A stretch of 64,000 nucleotides of DNA from Sandaracinaceae bacterium (GTDB lineage: Bacteria; Myxococcota_A; Polyangia; Polyangiales; Houyiibacteriaceae), in NCBI GenBank assembly GCA_016706685.1, contig JADJJE010000002.1:186001-250000 (forward strand), in the 5' to 3' direction. Positions 8,623 through 16,292 of this stretch are shown in pieces (position 1 is the stretch's first letter; each line of letters starts with the position of its first letter). Both the position numbers and the translations under genes were made by a program. The notes beneath the pieces are model-generated. The model saw only the letters and a program-made list of their open reading frames with translations, was not told the origin of the DNA and ran no database searches.

Positions 8623-8793
8623 ATGCCTCCGGATGAGAAGCCCGAAAGACCCGCGACAGCAGCGGTGCAGTTCGCCCTGTTGACGAAGGGCGACCGAGTG
8701 GTGCTGGTCCGCGTGCCGGCGCTCGAGGATCTCGTTGGCATGGCGGAGGGCGCGAAGCACGAGGGATATCGCGACCGCGAGGACCGCTACTGA
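8623..8793 (+). CDS. Small hypothetical protein (56 aa)
   Basis: A short open frame starting MPPDEKPERP and ending in a charged tail (HEGYRDREDRY), 22 nt after the outer-membrane gene. The central FALLTKGDRVVLVRVPALEDL reads like a real beta-alpha segment rather than antisense noise, but there is no convincing ribosome-binding site and no recognised family. It could be the remnant of a larger gene. Confidence 0.35.
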   Translation: MPPDEKPERPATAAVQFALLTKGDRVVLVRVPALEDLVGMAEGAKHEGYRDREDRY

Positions 8794-8873
8794 TCGCGGG
8801 CGCGAGCGGGGCTGCAGCCTGAAGAGCGTACAGCTCTCGCTCGCGGGCGGATTCGCTTTGCTGCAGGGCACAA

Positions 8874-9119
8874 TGGGCACCCACGGCTGAAGCCGTGGGC
8901 AGCAAACCACGTGTTCGTACTGCCACGTAGTCCCCCGCCTATCGGCGGCGGACTACGTGGCGGCCAGCAGGGTTTGCCCTACCCAGGGTACTCGGACACT
9001 GTGTCCGGCCACCCTTGGTAGAACACACCCCGTTCTCAATCGCGTAGTCCGCCTGAAGGGCGGACTTTCGGTAGGTCCAGACCTGGTTTGCTGCCCACCG
9101 CTTCAGCGGTGGGTGCCCA
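8874..9119. repeat. REP/BIME-like compound palindromic element
   Basis: This fills most of the 347-bp gene-free gap (8794-9140). Two outer 36-nt arms (8874-8909 and 9084-9119) are inverted copies, 34/36 identical, and each forms a CCCAC-loop-GTGGG hairpin with loop TGAA. The two differences are compensatory, so pairing is kept in both arms. Between them lie an 11-bp-stem hairpin with GTAGTCC in its stem (8923-8960), an odd palindrome CGGACAC/GTGTCCG (8993-9007), and another GTAG-headed hairpin (stem 9047-9053/9059-9065). No transposase is encoded. GTAG heads beside hairpins are typical of REP sequences mobilised by Y1 (RAYT) transposases. The stretch 8794-8873 shows nothing further. Confidence 0.75.
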
Positions 9120-9140
9120 ATCACACGGCTCCCAGCCCCT

Positions 9141-11639
9141 TCAAGCCGGGCGCAGAAAGCTCGCCTTCAGCTTCTTCGTCACGCCGTCCGCCTCGAAGTA
9201 CACGGTGACGGCCGGGTCGTGCTGGCTGCCCTCCACGGTGCGCACGCGGCCGATGCCGAACTTGGGGTGGATGACGCGCGCGCCGGGGCGGAGGGCTTCG
9301 CTCGGGTCGAGGTCCACGCCCTCGCTGGTGTCCAGGTAGCTCTCGTTGCTGGCGGCGCTGCTCTTGGCGCGGTGGCTGCGGAAGCTGGCGTAGGGGTCGT
9401 CGTGGGGGTCTTCGCCGTGGGCGTGGCTCACGGGGTCGTGGTCGTCGTGGCTGCCGCGAGGGGCGGGGCTCGAGCGCTGGAAACCGAGGGCCGGGCCGCG
9501 CGCGGGTGCCCCTGCGCCTGAGCCGCCCGCAGCGCGCGCTGCGCCGCCAGCAAAGCCACCCGGGCCGCGTGCTGCGCCACCGAAGCCACCTGCGCCGCCG
9601 CGAGAGGCGCCGCCCCCGAAGCCTCCGCGCGCTGCGCCGCCGCCGTAGCCCCCGCGTGACGCACCGTAGCCTCCCGACGCGCTGTGGCTGAAGCCGCCAT
9701 GGCCGGCCAGGCCGAAGCTGCGCTGCACGTCGTCGCCGTGCAGGTCTCCCAGGAAGCGCGACGGCATGGCCGTCTCGGTGCGCCCGAAGGTCATGCGCGA
9801 CGCGGCGTGGAACAGCACCAGCTGCTCCTCGGCGCGCGTGAAGGCCACGTAGGCCAGGCGGCGCTCCTCCTCGAGCTCCTCCGCGTCGGCGCCGTACACT
9901 TGGTCCACGCGGGGGAAGAGCCCCTCTTCGAGGCCCGTCACGTACACCACCGGGAACTCGAGGCCCTTCGCGGCGTGCACCGTCATGAGCGTGAGCTTGC
10001 TCTCGCTGCCGTGCTCGTCGGCCTGCGTCTCGAGCGCCACGCGCTCCAAGAACGCCGCCAGAGTGGCTTCCTCGGCTTCGCGCTCGAAGTTGGCCACGCT
10101 GGTCAAGAGCTCGCCCAGGTTCTCCACGCGCGCCTCGGCCTCGGCGGTGTCCTGCTCGCGCAGCGACGCGATGTAGCCCGAGCGGTCCAGCGTCTGGCTG
10201 GCGAGGTCGTACAGCCCCGCGCCGCCCTTGTGCGCCGTGCGCAGCGCCTCGATGAGCACCACGAACTCCGCCACCCGCTTCCCCGCCGCGCGCCCCAACA
10301 GCGCCGGGTCCGCGGCGATGCGACGCAGCGCGCCGTACACCCCCTCACCGTGCTGCGAGGCCAGGTTCAGGATGCGGTCCTCGCTGGTCTTGCCGATGCC
10401 GCGCGCCGGCACGTTGAGCACGCGCAGCACGCTCACGTCATCTTCCGGGTTGTGCAGCACGCGCAGGTACGCCAGCAGGTCCTTCACCTCGGCGCGGTCG
10501 TAGAAGCGCACGCCTCCGATGATGCGGTACCCCAGGTTCACGGCGCGCAGCGCCTCTTCCAGGGCGCGCGACTGCGCGTGCGTGCGGTACAGCACGGCCA
10601 TGTCCTCGAGGTCGAGGTCGCCGTCGCGCAGGCGCTCGAGCAGGTCGTAGGTGAGCGTGTTGGCTTCGTCGCTGGCGTCCGCGCAGGTGTAGAGGCGCAG
10701 CAGGTTGCCCTCTTCGTTCTCCGTGAACAGCTGCTTCGGCTCGCGGTCCTCGTTGCGCGAGATGATGTCGTGCGCGGCCCGCAGGATGCGCTGCGTGGAG
10801 CGGTAGTTCTGCTCCAGCTTGATGACGCGCGCGTCCGGGTAGCGCCGCTTGAAGTCGAGGATGTTGCGGCGGTCGGCGCCTCGCCAGCGGTAGATGCCCT
10901 GGTCGTCGTCACCCACCACGCAGATGTTGCCGTGCACCGACACCAGCGCGTCCACCAGCCGCAGCTGCGCGTGGTTGGTGTCCTGGAACTCGTCCACCAT
11001 GGTGTAGCGGAACTTGCCCGCCACCTCCTGGCGAAGCTCGGCGTTGCGCTCGAGGGCGCGCACCGTCTGGTAGATGAGGTCGCCGAAGTCGAGCGCCGAT
11101 GCGCGCCGCAGGGCTACCTCGTAGGCCTCGTACACGTCGGTCAGGATGCGGTCCTGGTACATGGAGCTGCGCGGCTCCTCCGGCCCGTGCATCTCCTGCT
11201 TCTCGCGGTTGATGCGGTTGGCCAGCTGCTTCGGCGGGTGCTCTTTCGCGTCGAGATCCAGGTCCTTCAGCACGCGCTTGATCATCGCTTGCTGGTCCTG
11301 GTCGTCGTAGATGGTGAAGTCCTTCTTGATGCCGATGGCGTCGGCGTAGCGCCGCAAGAGCCGCGCGCAGATGGCGTGGAAGGTGCCCACCCACATGCCG
11401 CCCACGCCGCCCGGCACCAGCTTCCCGAGCCGGGCCCGCATCTCGCCGGCCGCCTTGTTGGTGAAGGTCACCGCGAGGATGCGCGACGGGAACACGTTCT
11501 GGTCCACGATCAGGTGCGCCACGCGGTGCGTGATCACGCGCGTCTTGCCGCTGCCCGCGCCCGCGAAGACCACCAGCGGGCCCTCGGTGTGGAGCACGGC
11601 CTCGCGCTGCGGCGGGTTCATGCCCTCGAGGTCGATCAC
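9141..11639 (-). CDS. uvrD: UvrD/PcrA-type superfamily 1 DNA helicase
   Basis: An 832-residue 3'-5' DNA helicase used in nucleotide-excision/mismatch repair and in removing RecA or stalled polymerase. The Q-motif and Walker A AGAGSGKT are at residues 26-33; motif Ia TFTNKAA, motif II DEFQDTN, motif III GDDDQGIYRWRGA, motif IV QNYRST, motif V TVHAAKGLEFPVVY and motif VI VAFTRAEEQL all follow in order. The C-terminus has the PcrA-type Tudor-like domain (VIHPKFGIGRV). Unusually, a Gly/Arg-rich RGG-like segment separates it from the helicase core (about residues 645-715). The start overlaps the upstream gene's stop (ATGA). pcrA is an equally good name. Confidence 0.95.
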   Translation of the reverse strand: MIDLEGMNPPQREAVLHTEGPLVVFAGAGSGKTRVITHRVAHLIVDQNVFPSRILAVTFTNKAAGEMRARLGKLVPGGVGGMWVGTFHAICARLLRRYADAIGIKKDFTIYDDQDQQAMIKRVLKDLDLDAKEHPPKQLANRINREKQEMHGPEEPRSSMYQDRILTDVYEAYEVALRRASALDFGDLIYQTVRALERNAELRQEVAGKFRYTMVDEFQDTNHAQLRLVDALVSVHGNICVVGDDDQGIYRWRGADRRNILDFKRRYPDARVIKLEQNYRSTQRILRAAHDIISRNEDREPKQLFTENEEGNLLRLYTCADASDEANTLTYDLLERLRDGDLDLEDMAVLYRTHAQSRALEEALRAVNLGYRIIGGVRFYDRAEVKDLLAYLRVLHNPEDDVSVLRVLNVPARGIGKTSEDRILNLASQHGEGVYGALRRIAADPALLGRAAGKRVAEFVVLIEALRTAHKGGAGLYDLASQTLDRSGYIASLREQDTAEAEARVENLGELLTSVANFEREAEEATLAAFLERVALETQADEHGSESKLTLMTVHAAKGLEFPVVYVTGLEEGLFPRVDQVYGADAEELEEERRLAYVAFTRAEEQLVLFHAASRMTFGRTETAMPSRFLGDLHGDDVQRSFGLAGHGGFSHSASGGYGASRGGYGGGAARGGFGGGASRGGAGGFGGAARGPGGFAGGAARAAGGSGAGAPARGPALGFQRSSPAPRGSHDDHDPVSHAHGEDPHDDPYASFRSHRAKSSAASNESYLDTSEGVDLDPSEALRPGARVIHPKFGIGRVRTVEGSQHDPAVTVYFEADGVTKKLKASFLRPA

Positions 11640-12490
11640 TGCGCCTCGCTGCGCTCGTAGCCCCGCACGTGGACTTCGCAGGCCGGGCTGCCGGCGGCTT
11701 GGAACACCCCGCGCTCGTCCAGCAGCATCGCCACGCAGGGGCGCGCGGGGCTCACGTCGGCGAGCGCGCTGCTCAGCCCTGCACCGAGGTCACAGGTGGC
11801 CACAACCACCTGCAGCAGCGCGAACGCCGCGGCCGTGTCGTCTCCCGCGGCGGCCACCAAGAGGGCAGGGCGGTCGGCGCGCACCAGCACCAGCGGGAAG
11901 CCCGCGCGACACAGCGCCGCACCGCCCACGGCCGCGTCCAGCACCAGCAGCGCCTCGGGCGCGCCCAGCGTGCTCGCGGGGAGCTGCAGCGTGGCGCTCA
12001 GCGCCACCGGGTCGGCTGCCAGGAAGTCGTCCACGGCGGCGAGCGAGAGGCGCTGCGCGAGCGGCGTGTGGCGCGCCTCTTCACGCACCGCGTGGGCCAC
12101 GGCGGCCGAGCACATGGTGGCGCGCGCGGCCGCGTCCATGTCCGACAGCGGGTCCTCTTCCAGCAGGCGCAGCGCGTGCACCAGCACGCGGCCGGCGGCG
12201 TGGTTGGGCACGTGCACGGGGTGCCCGCGGTAACCGCCCACCAGCGTGGCGTCGGTCTCGCTCGGGGGTGCGTCGTCGGCGTCTGCCGCGCTGCCCACGG
12301 GCACGTACACGCGGGCCAGGCCCGACAGCACGGACGCTTCCACCGCAGCGCTGAGCGTGCCGCCGGCGGCGAGGGCCTGCCACACGCCGTCGGCGTCATC
12401 GGCGCTGGTGGCTACGATGGCGCGCGGCGCCCGGGCGAGGGGCGTGGCGTCGGCGCCGGCGCGGTCCACGAGATCGGTGATGCGACTCAC
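11636..12490 (-). CDS. Hypothetical Ala-rich cytoplasmic protein upstream of uvrD
   Basis: A 284-residue Ala/Val-rich protein without signal peptide or membrane segment. Segments such as EALLVLDAAVGGAALC and FPLVLVRADRPALLVAAAGDD read like strands of an alpha/beta fold, but I recognise no family and no catalytic motif. It overlaps the uvrD start by 4 nt (ATGA) and follows the proline-rich lipoprotein gene by 45 nt, so it is cotranscribed with uvrD. Function unknown. Confidence 0.75.
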   Translation of the reverse strand: MSRITDLVDRAGADATPLARAPRAIVATSADDADGVWQALAAGGTLSAAVEASVLSGLARVYVPVGSAADADDAPPSETDATLVGGYRGHPVHVPNHAAGRVLVHALRLLEEDPLSDMDAAARATMCSAAVAHAVREEARHTPLAQRLSLAAVDDFLAADPVALSATLQLPASTLGAPEALLVLDAAVGGAALCRAGFPLVLVRADRPALLVAAAGDDTAAAFALLQVVVATCDLGAGLSSALADVSPARPCVAMLLDERGVFQAAGSPACEVHVRGYERSEAQ

Positions 12491-12535
12491 GGGCGGAGCG
12501 TGCGAAGCGGTGGGAGCGCGGTCAAGGCGGCCCGG

Positions 12536-14059
12536 TCAGGGCGCAGGGGCAGCCACCGGCGCGGCGATCTCCGGGCACCGTAGGCGCTCCACGTAGATCT
12601 CGCGCAGGCCCGTGTAGGCCACCATCACCGTGCCGTCGGCCAAGCGTGCCAGCCGCCCCGCGCGGGCGGTTCCATCCGGGCTGCGCAGGCTCAGCGGCTC
12701 GCCGAACGACTGTCCGTCCACCAGGCGCACCACCAGCTCTCGAGGGGAGGTGTCCGGGTCGGCCAGCGGCGAGTCCACCACGAAGAGCGCGCCGTGGGGC
12801 AGGCCGAGGGCGTCCAGGTCCAGCACGCCGTAGCCGCGGTTCTGGATGAGCGGGCGCGGGTTGCTGGGGCCGTTGCTGAAGAGGTGGCCCACCGCGGTGG
12901 CGCCGCGTGCGTCCACGGCCGTGAAGCCCACGTGCAGACGCCGGGTGTCGCGCGCCTCGGCCATGACCACACGGGCCGGGTCGGTCAGCTGGCTGACCAC
13001 CGACACAGTGACTGGCTCGCCGCTCGGCACCCCGTCGGGACCCAGCGTGGCCAGCAGCAGCGTGGACAGCCCGCGGCGCGGGTCGGCGAAGGCCACGCGG
13101 TGCGCGCTGCCGTCGGGCTCGCGCACCAAGAACGGTGCCGTGCCGCCCATGTAGTCTGGGTGCAGCACGTGCTCGGCCACGCGCCCCAGCTCGGCGTTCA
13201 GGCGCACCAGGATCGCACGCGGCGTGGGCCCGCTCGAGTCCGTGAAGGTCACCGCATAGCCCCCCGCCACCTTCGCCAGGGTGGGCGAGAGGCGGATGTC
13301 CGCCAGCTCCGAGATGAGCGTGGGCGCGCCGCCCAACGCCGCCACGAAGAGCTTCCCGCGCCCGTCGGTGTAGGCCAGAAGCGTGCGCGTGCCGTCGTGC
13401 AGCAGGCCGGGCGCCGCGTGCCGCCCCTGCGTGAGCGGCGGGTCCACCTGAAGCTCGCCCTCCAGCACCGCGCGACCCGCGCTCACGCGCATGACCTGCA
13501 CGCGCTCGCGGCCCTCGTCGAAGCGATAGCCCGCCACCCACAGCGTGGTGCCCTCGGTGGCCAGGCCCGGGGCGCCGCGCTCGGGCATGACCTCGAGCGG
13601 CACGCGGTCCTCGCGCGTGCAGGCGCCGGGTGCGCCGGCTGCCGTGGCGTCCGCCGGGGTGGTGCCGGGCGGGCTGCCAGCAGTGCCACCGGGCGGTGTG
13701 GGAGCGGCGCCGTCGGCCGTGGTGTCGGGCGGCGTGCCGGGGTCTGCGGCGGCCCCGTCGGACGCGGGCTGCCCCGGCGGCGTGGGCGCGGGGTCACCGG
13801 GCGGGCGGGGCGTGGGCGGTATGGGCGTCGGCTGCGCGGCCGGCTGCTGCGGCGGTGTGTCCGTGAGCGCGGGCGCCGTGGTCGCGGGGGTGCTGGCGGC
13901 GTCGTCGCCGCAGCCCAGCAGGAGGCTGGTGAGCAGCGCCCAGCGGAGGGCGGCGTGCCGGGGTGAGCGCCTCACGAGCACGGGCCTGCGGGGGAGCAGC
14001 GGGGTGTCTTCACGCTGGGCAGCGTCGCCGTTCTCCCCGAGCCGCGCAAGCGCCGACAT
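12536..14059 (-). CDS. Lipoprotein with Pro/Thr-rich linker and repeat domain (beta-propeller-like)
   Basis: A 507-residue protein. A signal peptide ends at lipobox LLGC, followed by about 90 residues of Pro/Thr/Ala-rich low-complexity linker, and then a Cys-initiated domain with repeats of 40-60 residues (GLATEGTTLWVAGYR, APGLLHDGTRTLLAYTD, LLATLGPDGVPSGE) that suggest a beta-propeller. Two cysteines near the ends of the domain could form a disulfide. It is probably a surface-exposed lipoprotein with unknown ligand. An internal GTG near 13980 (before LVRRSPRHAALRW) would give a more typical signal peptide than ATG 14059. It lies 12 nt from the oxidoreductase gene in one operon. Confidence 0.78.
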   Translation of the reverse strand: MSALARLGENGDAAQREDTPLLPRRPVLVRRSPRHAALRWALLTSLLLGCGDDAASTPATTAPALTDTPPQQPAAQPTPIPPTPRPPGDPAPTPPGQPASDGAAADPGTPPDTTADGAAPTPPGGTAGSPPGTTPADATAAGAPGACTREDRVPLEVMPERGAPGLATEGTTLWVAGYRFDEGRERVQVMRVSAGRAVLEGELQVDPPLTQGRHAAPGLLHDGTRTLLAYTDGRGKLFVAALGGAPTLISELADIRLSPTLAKVAGGYAVTFTDSSGPTPRAILVRLNAELGRVAEHVLHPDYMGGTAPFLVREPDGSAHRVAFADPRRGLSTLLLATLGPDGVPSGEPVTVSVVSQLTDPARVVMAEARDTRRLHVGFTAVDARGATAVGHLFSNGPSNPRPLIQNRGYGVLDLDALGLPHGALFVVDSPLADPDTSPRELVVRLVDGQSFGEPLSLRSPDGTARAGRLARLADGTVMVAYTGLREIYVERLRCPEIAAPVAAPAP

Positions 14060-14071
14060 GGGCTCGCGCGG

Positions 14072-15394
14072 CTAGCGCTCCCCGTACTTGGTCACGAGCT
14101 CGATCCCAATGCTCGAGAGCAGCTGCGACGGGGGCGTGCCCCCCACCTGGATGATCAGCGCGTCGCACGGCACGGTCTTCGTGCGCCGCCCGGAAGGCCC
14201 ATCCACCGTGAGGTCGAGCGTGCCCGCGTGGATGGCGAGCACTTGCGACGGCGCGTGGGCCGTCACGCGACCCTGCTCGATGGCGCGCTCGATGGCCTGG
14301 CGGTTGTCGCCGCGCGCCCGCAAGAAGCGCTCCTTGCGGTACGAGATGGCCACCGATGCGCAGCCGCCGGCGTTGGCCAGCATGAGCGCGGACTCGACCG
14401 CCGAGTTGCCGCCCCCCACCACCACCACGTGCTTGCCCGCGAAGGCGTCCGCTTCGTGCAGCCGGTACGACACGTGCGGGGCCTGTTCGCCCGGGACGCC
14501 CAGCTTCTGCGGAGCCCCGCTGCGCCCCAGCGCCAGCAGCACGTTCGCGGCGCGCCACTCGCGGTCAGCCGAGCGCACGCGCACGTCGAACGGGGTGACC
14601 TCCACGCCCGTGACCAGCACGCCGCCCGTGGGGCGCACCCCGGTCTTCTCCGCGATGGCGTGCCAGAGCGTCAGCAGCTCCTCCTTGTGCATGGTGCGCT
14701 TCTTGACCGTGCCGTACAGCGCCAGCTCCATGGCCCCGGTCATGACCACCTTGGCGCGCGGGTACTGCAAGATGGTGCCGCCCAGCTCCTCCTCGCGCTC
14801 GAGCCACGCATAGCGCAGTCCTGCTTCGTGGAGCGCGAGCGCCGCGCTCAGCCCCGCGGGGCCCGCGCCCACCACCACGGCGTCCAGCACCTCCCCCGCG
14901 CCACGCTTACCGCCGGCCACGATGTGCGCCGCCGCCTGCCGCCCCTGCTCCACGGCGTTGCGAATGAGCCCCATGCCGCCCAGCTCGCCGATGATGAAGA
15001 CGCCCTCTTGGTTGGTCTCGAAGTGCGCGTCGATGGCGGGCAGCTCGAGGCCGCGCTTGGCCGTCCCGAACACCAGCTGGATGGCGTTGGTGGGGCACGC
15101 CGCCGCGCAGGCCCCGTGACCCACGCACGCCAGCGGGTTGATCAGCTCCGCGCGCCGGTTGACCACCCGCAGGATCTGCTTCTCCGGGCAAGCCTGCACG
15201 CACGAGCCCGAGCCGATGCACCGAAGCGGGTCCACCACCGGGTGCAGGCTGGGCGGCACCACGTCACCCAGCTCGCTCAACACCTCTAGCTGCGCGCGTC
15301 CGTCGTGCGTGAGCTGGCGCTCCCGGTAGCTCCACCACCACGTGATCAGGAGCGAGACCGCCACGAGCATGAGCAAGATCAACGTGGGGGACAT
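14072..15394 (-). CDS. Membrane-anchored FAD/NAD(P) oxidoreductase with dicluster ferredoxin domain
   Basis: A 440-residue protein: an N-terminal transmembrane helix (residues about 4-22), a ferredoxin-like dicluster domain (residues about 55-115), then a thioredoxin-reductase-like (YpdA/Pyr_redox) module with FAD motif GAGPAGLSAA and NADPH motif VGGGNSAVESAL. The two cluster motifs are CIGSGSCVQACP and CVGHGACAAACP: Ser or His replaces the usual second Cys (CxxCxxCxxxCP), so the clusters may be [3Fe-4S] or use other ligands. It could pass electrons between NAD(P)H and a membrane or periplasmic carrier. It is transcribed divergently, 40 bp from the cytochrome b gene, which links it to that cluster. 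Confidence 0.85.
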   Translation of the reverse strand: MSPTLILLMLVAVSLLITWWWSYRERQLTHDGRAQLEVLSELGDVVPPSLHPVVDPLRCIGSGSCVQACPEKQILRVVNRRAELINPLACVGHGACAAACPTNAIQLVFGTAKRGLELPAIDAHFETNQEGVFIIGELGGMGLIRNAVEQGRQAAAHIVAGGKRGAGEVLDAVVVGAGPAGLSAALALHEAGLRYAWLEREEELGGTILQYPRAKVVMTGAMELALYGTVKKRTMHKEELLTLWHAIAEKTGVRPTGGVLVTGVEVTPFDVRVRSADREWRAANVLLALGRSGAPQKLGVPGEQAPHVSYRLHEADAFAGKHVVVVGGGNSAVESALMLANAGGCASVAISYRKERFLRARGDNRQAIERAIEQGRVTAHAPSQVLAIHAGTLDLTVDGPSGRRTKTVPCDALIIQVGGTPPSQLLSSIGIELVTKYGER

Positions 15395-15404
15395 GGGAGA
15401 GTGC

Positions 15405-15410
15405 TATACC
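15405..15410 (+). promoter_or_regulatory. Possible extended -10 element of the cytochrome cluster
   Basis: TATACC preceded by TG (TGCTATACC) lies in the 40-bp divergent gap, 24 nt before the cytochrome b start. The -35 would fall inside the divergent oxidoreductase gene and matches consensus poorly. This is a low-confidence reading of one of the few AT-containing stretches in the gap. Confidence 0.3.
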
Positions 15411-15434
15411 TCACGCAGCTCTCTCAAGCTCCCC

Positions 15435-16292
15435 ATGGCCACGCACCTTCCCCCGCAGCTCGCGCGCCGCAATCGCCGGGCGGACGCAGGCATCGCCTTG
15501 GTGCTGCTGGCGCTGTGGGTGGGGCTCGCGCTGGTGGGCTGGGACTTCTACGGGCACGACCTCGACGCGCGCCTCGACCACCCGGCCTATGAGCTGCTCC
15601 GCCCGAGCGGCCTCGTGGGCCACGGCTACGGCATCGTCGGGACCGCGCTGATCCTGTCCAACCTGCTCTACCTGGCGCGCCGTCGCTTCGCGCGGGCGCA
15701 GCTCGGGTCCATGCGGCTGTGGCTCGACATCCACGTCTTCTCCGGGCTGGCGGGCGGGGCGCTGGTGCTGTTCCACAGCGCCTTCCAGTTCCGCACCGGC
15801 ATCGCGCTCATGACCGGCGTGAGCCTAACCCTCGTGGTCTGGACCGGGCTCGTGGGGCGCTACCTCTACGCGCTCAGCCCCGTGGCCGACATGCCGCGGT
15901 TCATCGCGTTGGTGGAGGAGTTCGACCAGGCGCGGCCCGGCCTCGGCACACAGCTGCACGCGGTGCTGCGCGCCCACCAACCGCTGGTGGTGGACAACGA
16001 CGCCTCGCTCCTTCGCAAGCTGCTGCACGTGCCCGGGTGGTGGCGCGTGGCGCGCCAACGTCGCGCCGGCCTCTCGGCGCTGCTCGCGGGGGCTCAGGAC
16101 GTCCCGCCCGTGGTGGTGTTCGGCGAGAGCGTGGTGGCCATCGGCGTGCAGGACGCGCTCGCGGTGGGCTTCACGTCGCTGCTGCAGTCGTGGCGTGCGT
16201 TCCACCGCATGTTGGCGGTGCTCTTGATCCTGCTCGTCCCCATTCACGTGGGAGTCGCTTGGCTCTACGGGTACCGATGGATCTTCGAGTAG
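15435..16292 (+). CDS. Four-helix membrane cytochrome b-like protein
   Basis: A 285-residue integral membrane protein with hydrophobic helices near residues 20-42, 60-78, 95-120 and 255-278. Histidines sit in or next to helices in pairs: DIHVFSG and LFHSAFQF early, AFHRMLAV and VPIHVGVAW late. This layout would bind two b haems, as in cytochrome b561/NapC-like quinol or ferredoxin oxidising subunits. It probably moves electrons across the inner membrane between the divergent FAD/Fe-S protein or quinol and the multiheme cytochromes encoded next. The ATG at 15435 is preferred; upstream in-frame residues would extend into the divergent gene. It overlaps the next gene by 16 nt. Confidence 0.75.
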   Translation: MATHLPPQLARRNRRADAGIALVLLALWVGLALVGWDFYGHDLDARLDHPAYELLRPSGLVGHGYGIVGTALILSNLLYLARRRFARAQLGSMRLWLDIHVFSGLAGGALVLFHSAFQFRTGIALMTGVSLTLVVWTGLVGRYLYALSPVADMPRFIALVEEFDQARPGLGTQLHAVLRAHQPLVVDNDASLLRKLLHVPGWWRVARQRRAGLSALLAGAQDVPPVVVFGESVVAIGVQDALAVGFTSLLQSWRAFHRMLAVLLILLVPIHVGVAWLYGYRWIFE

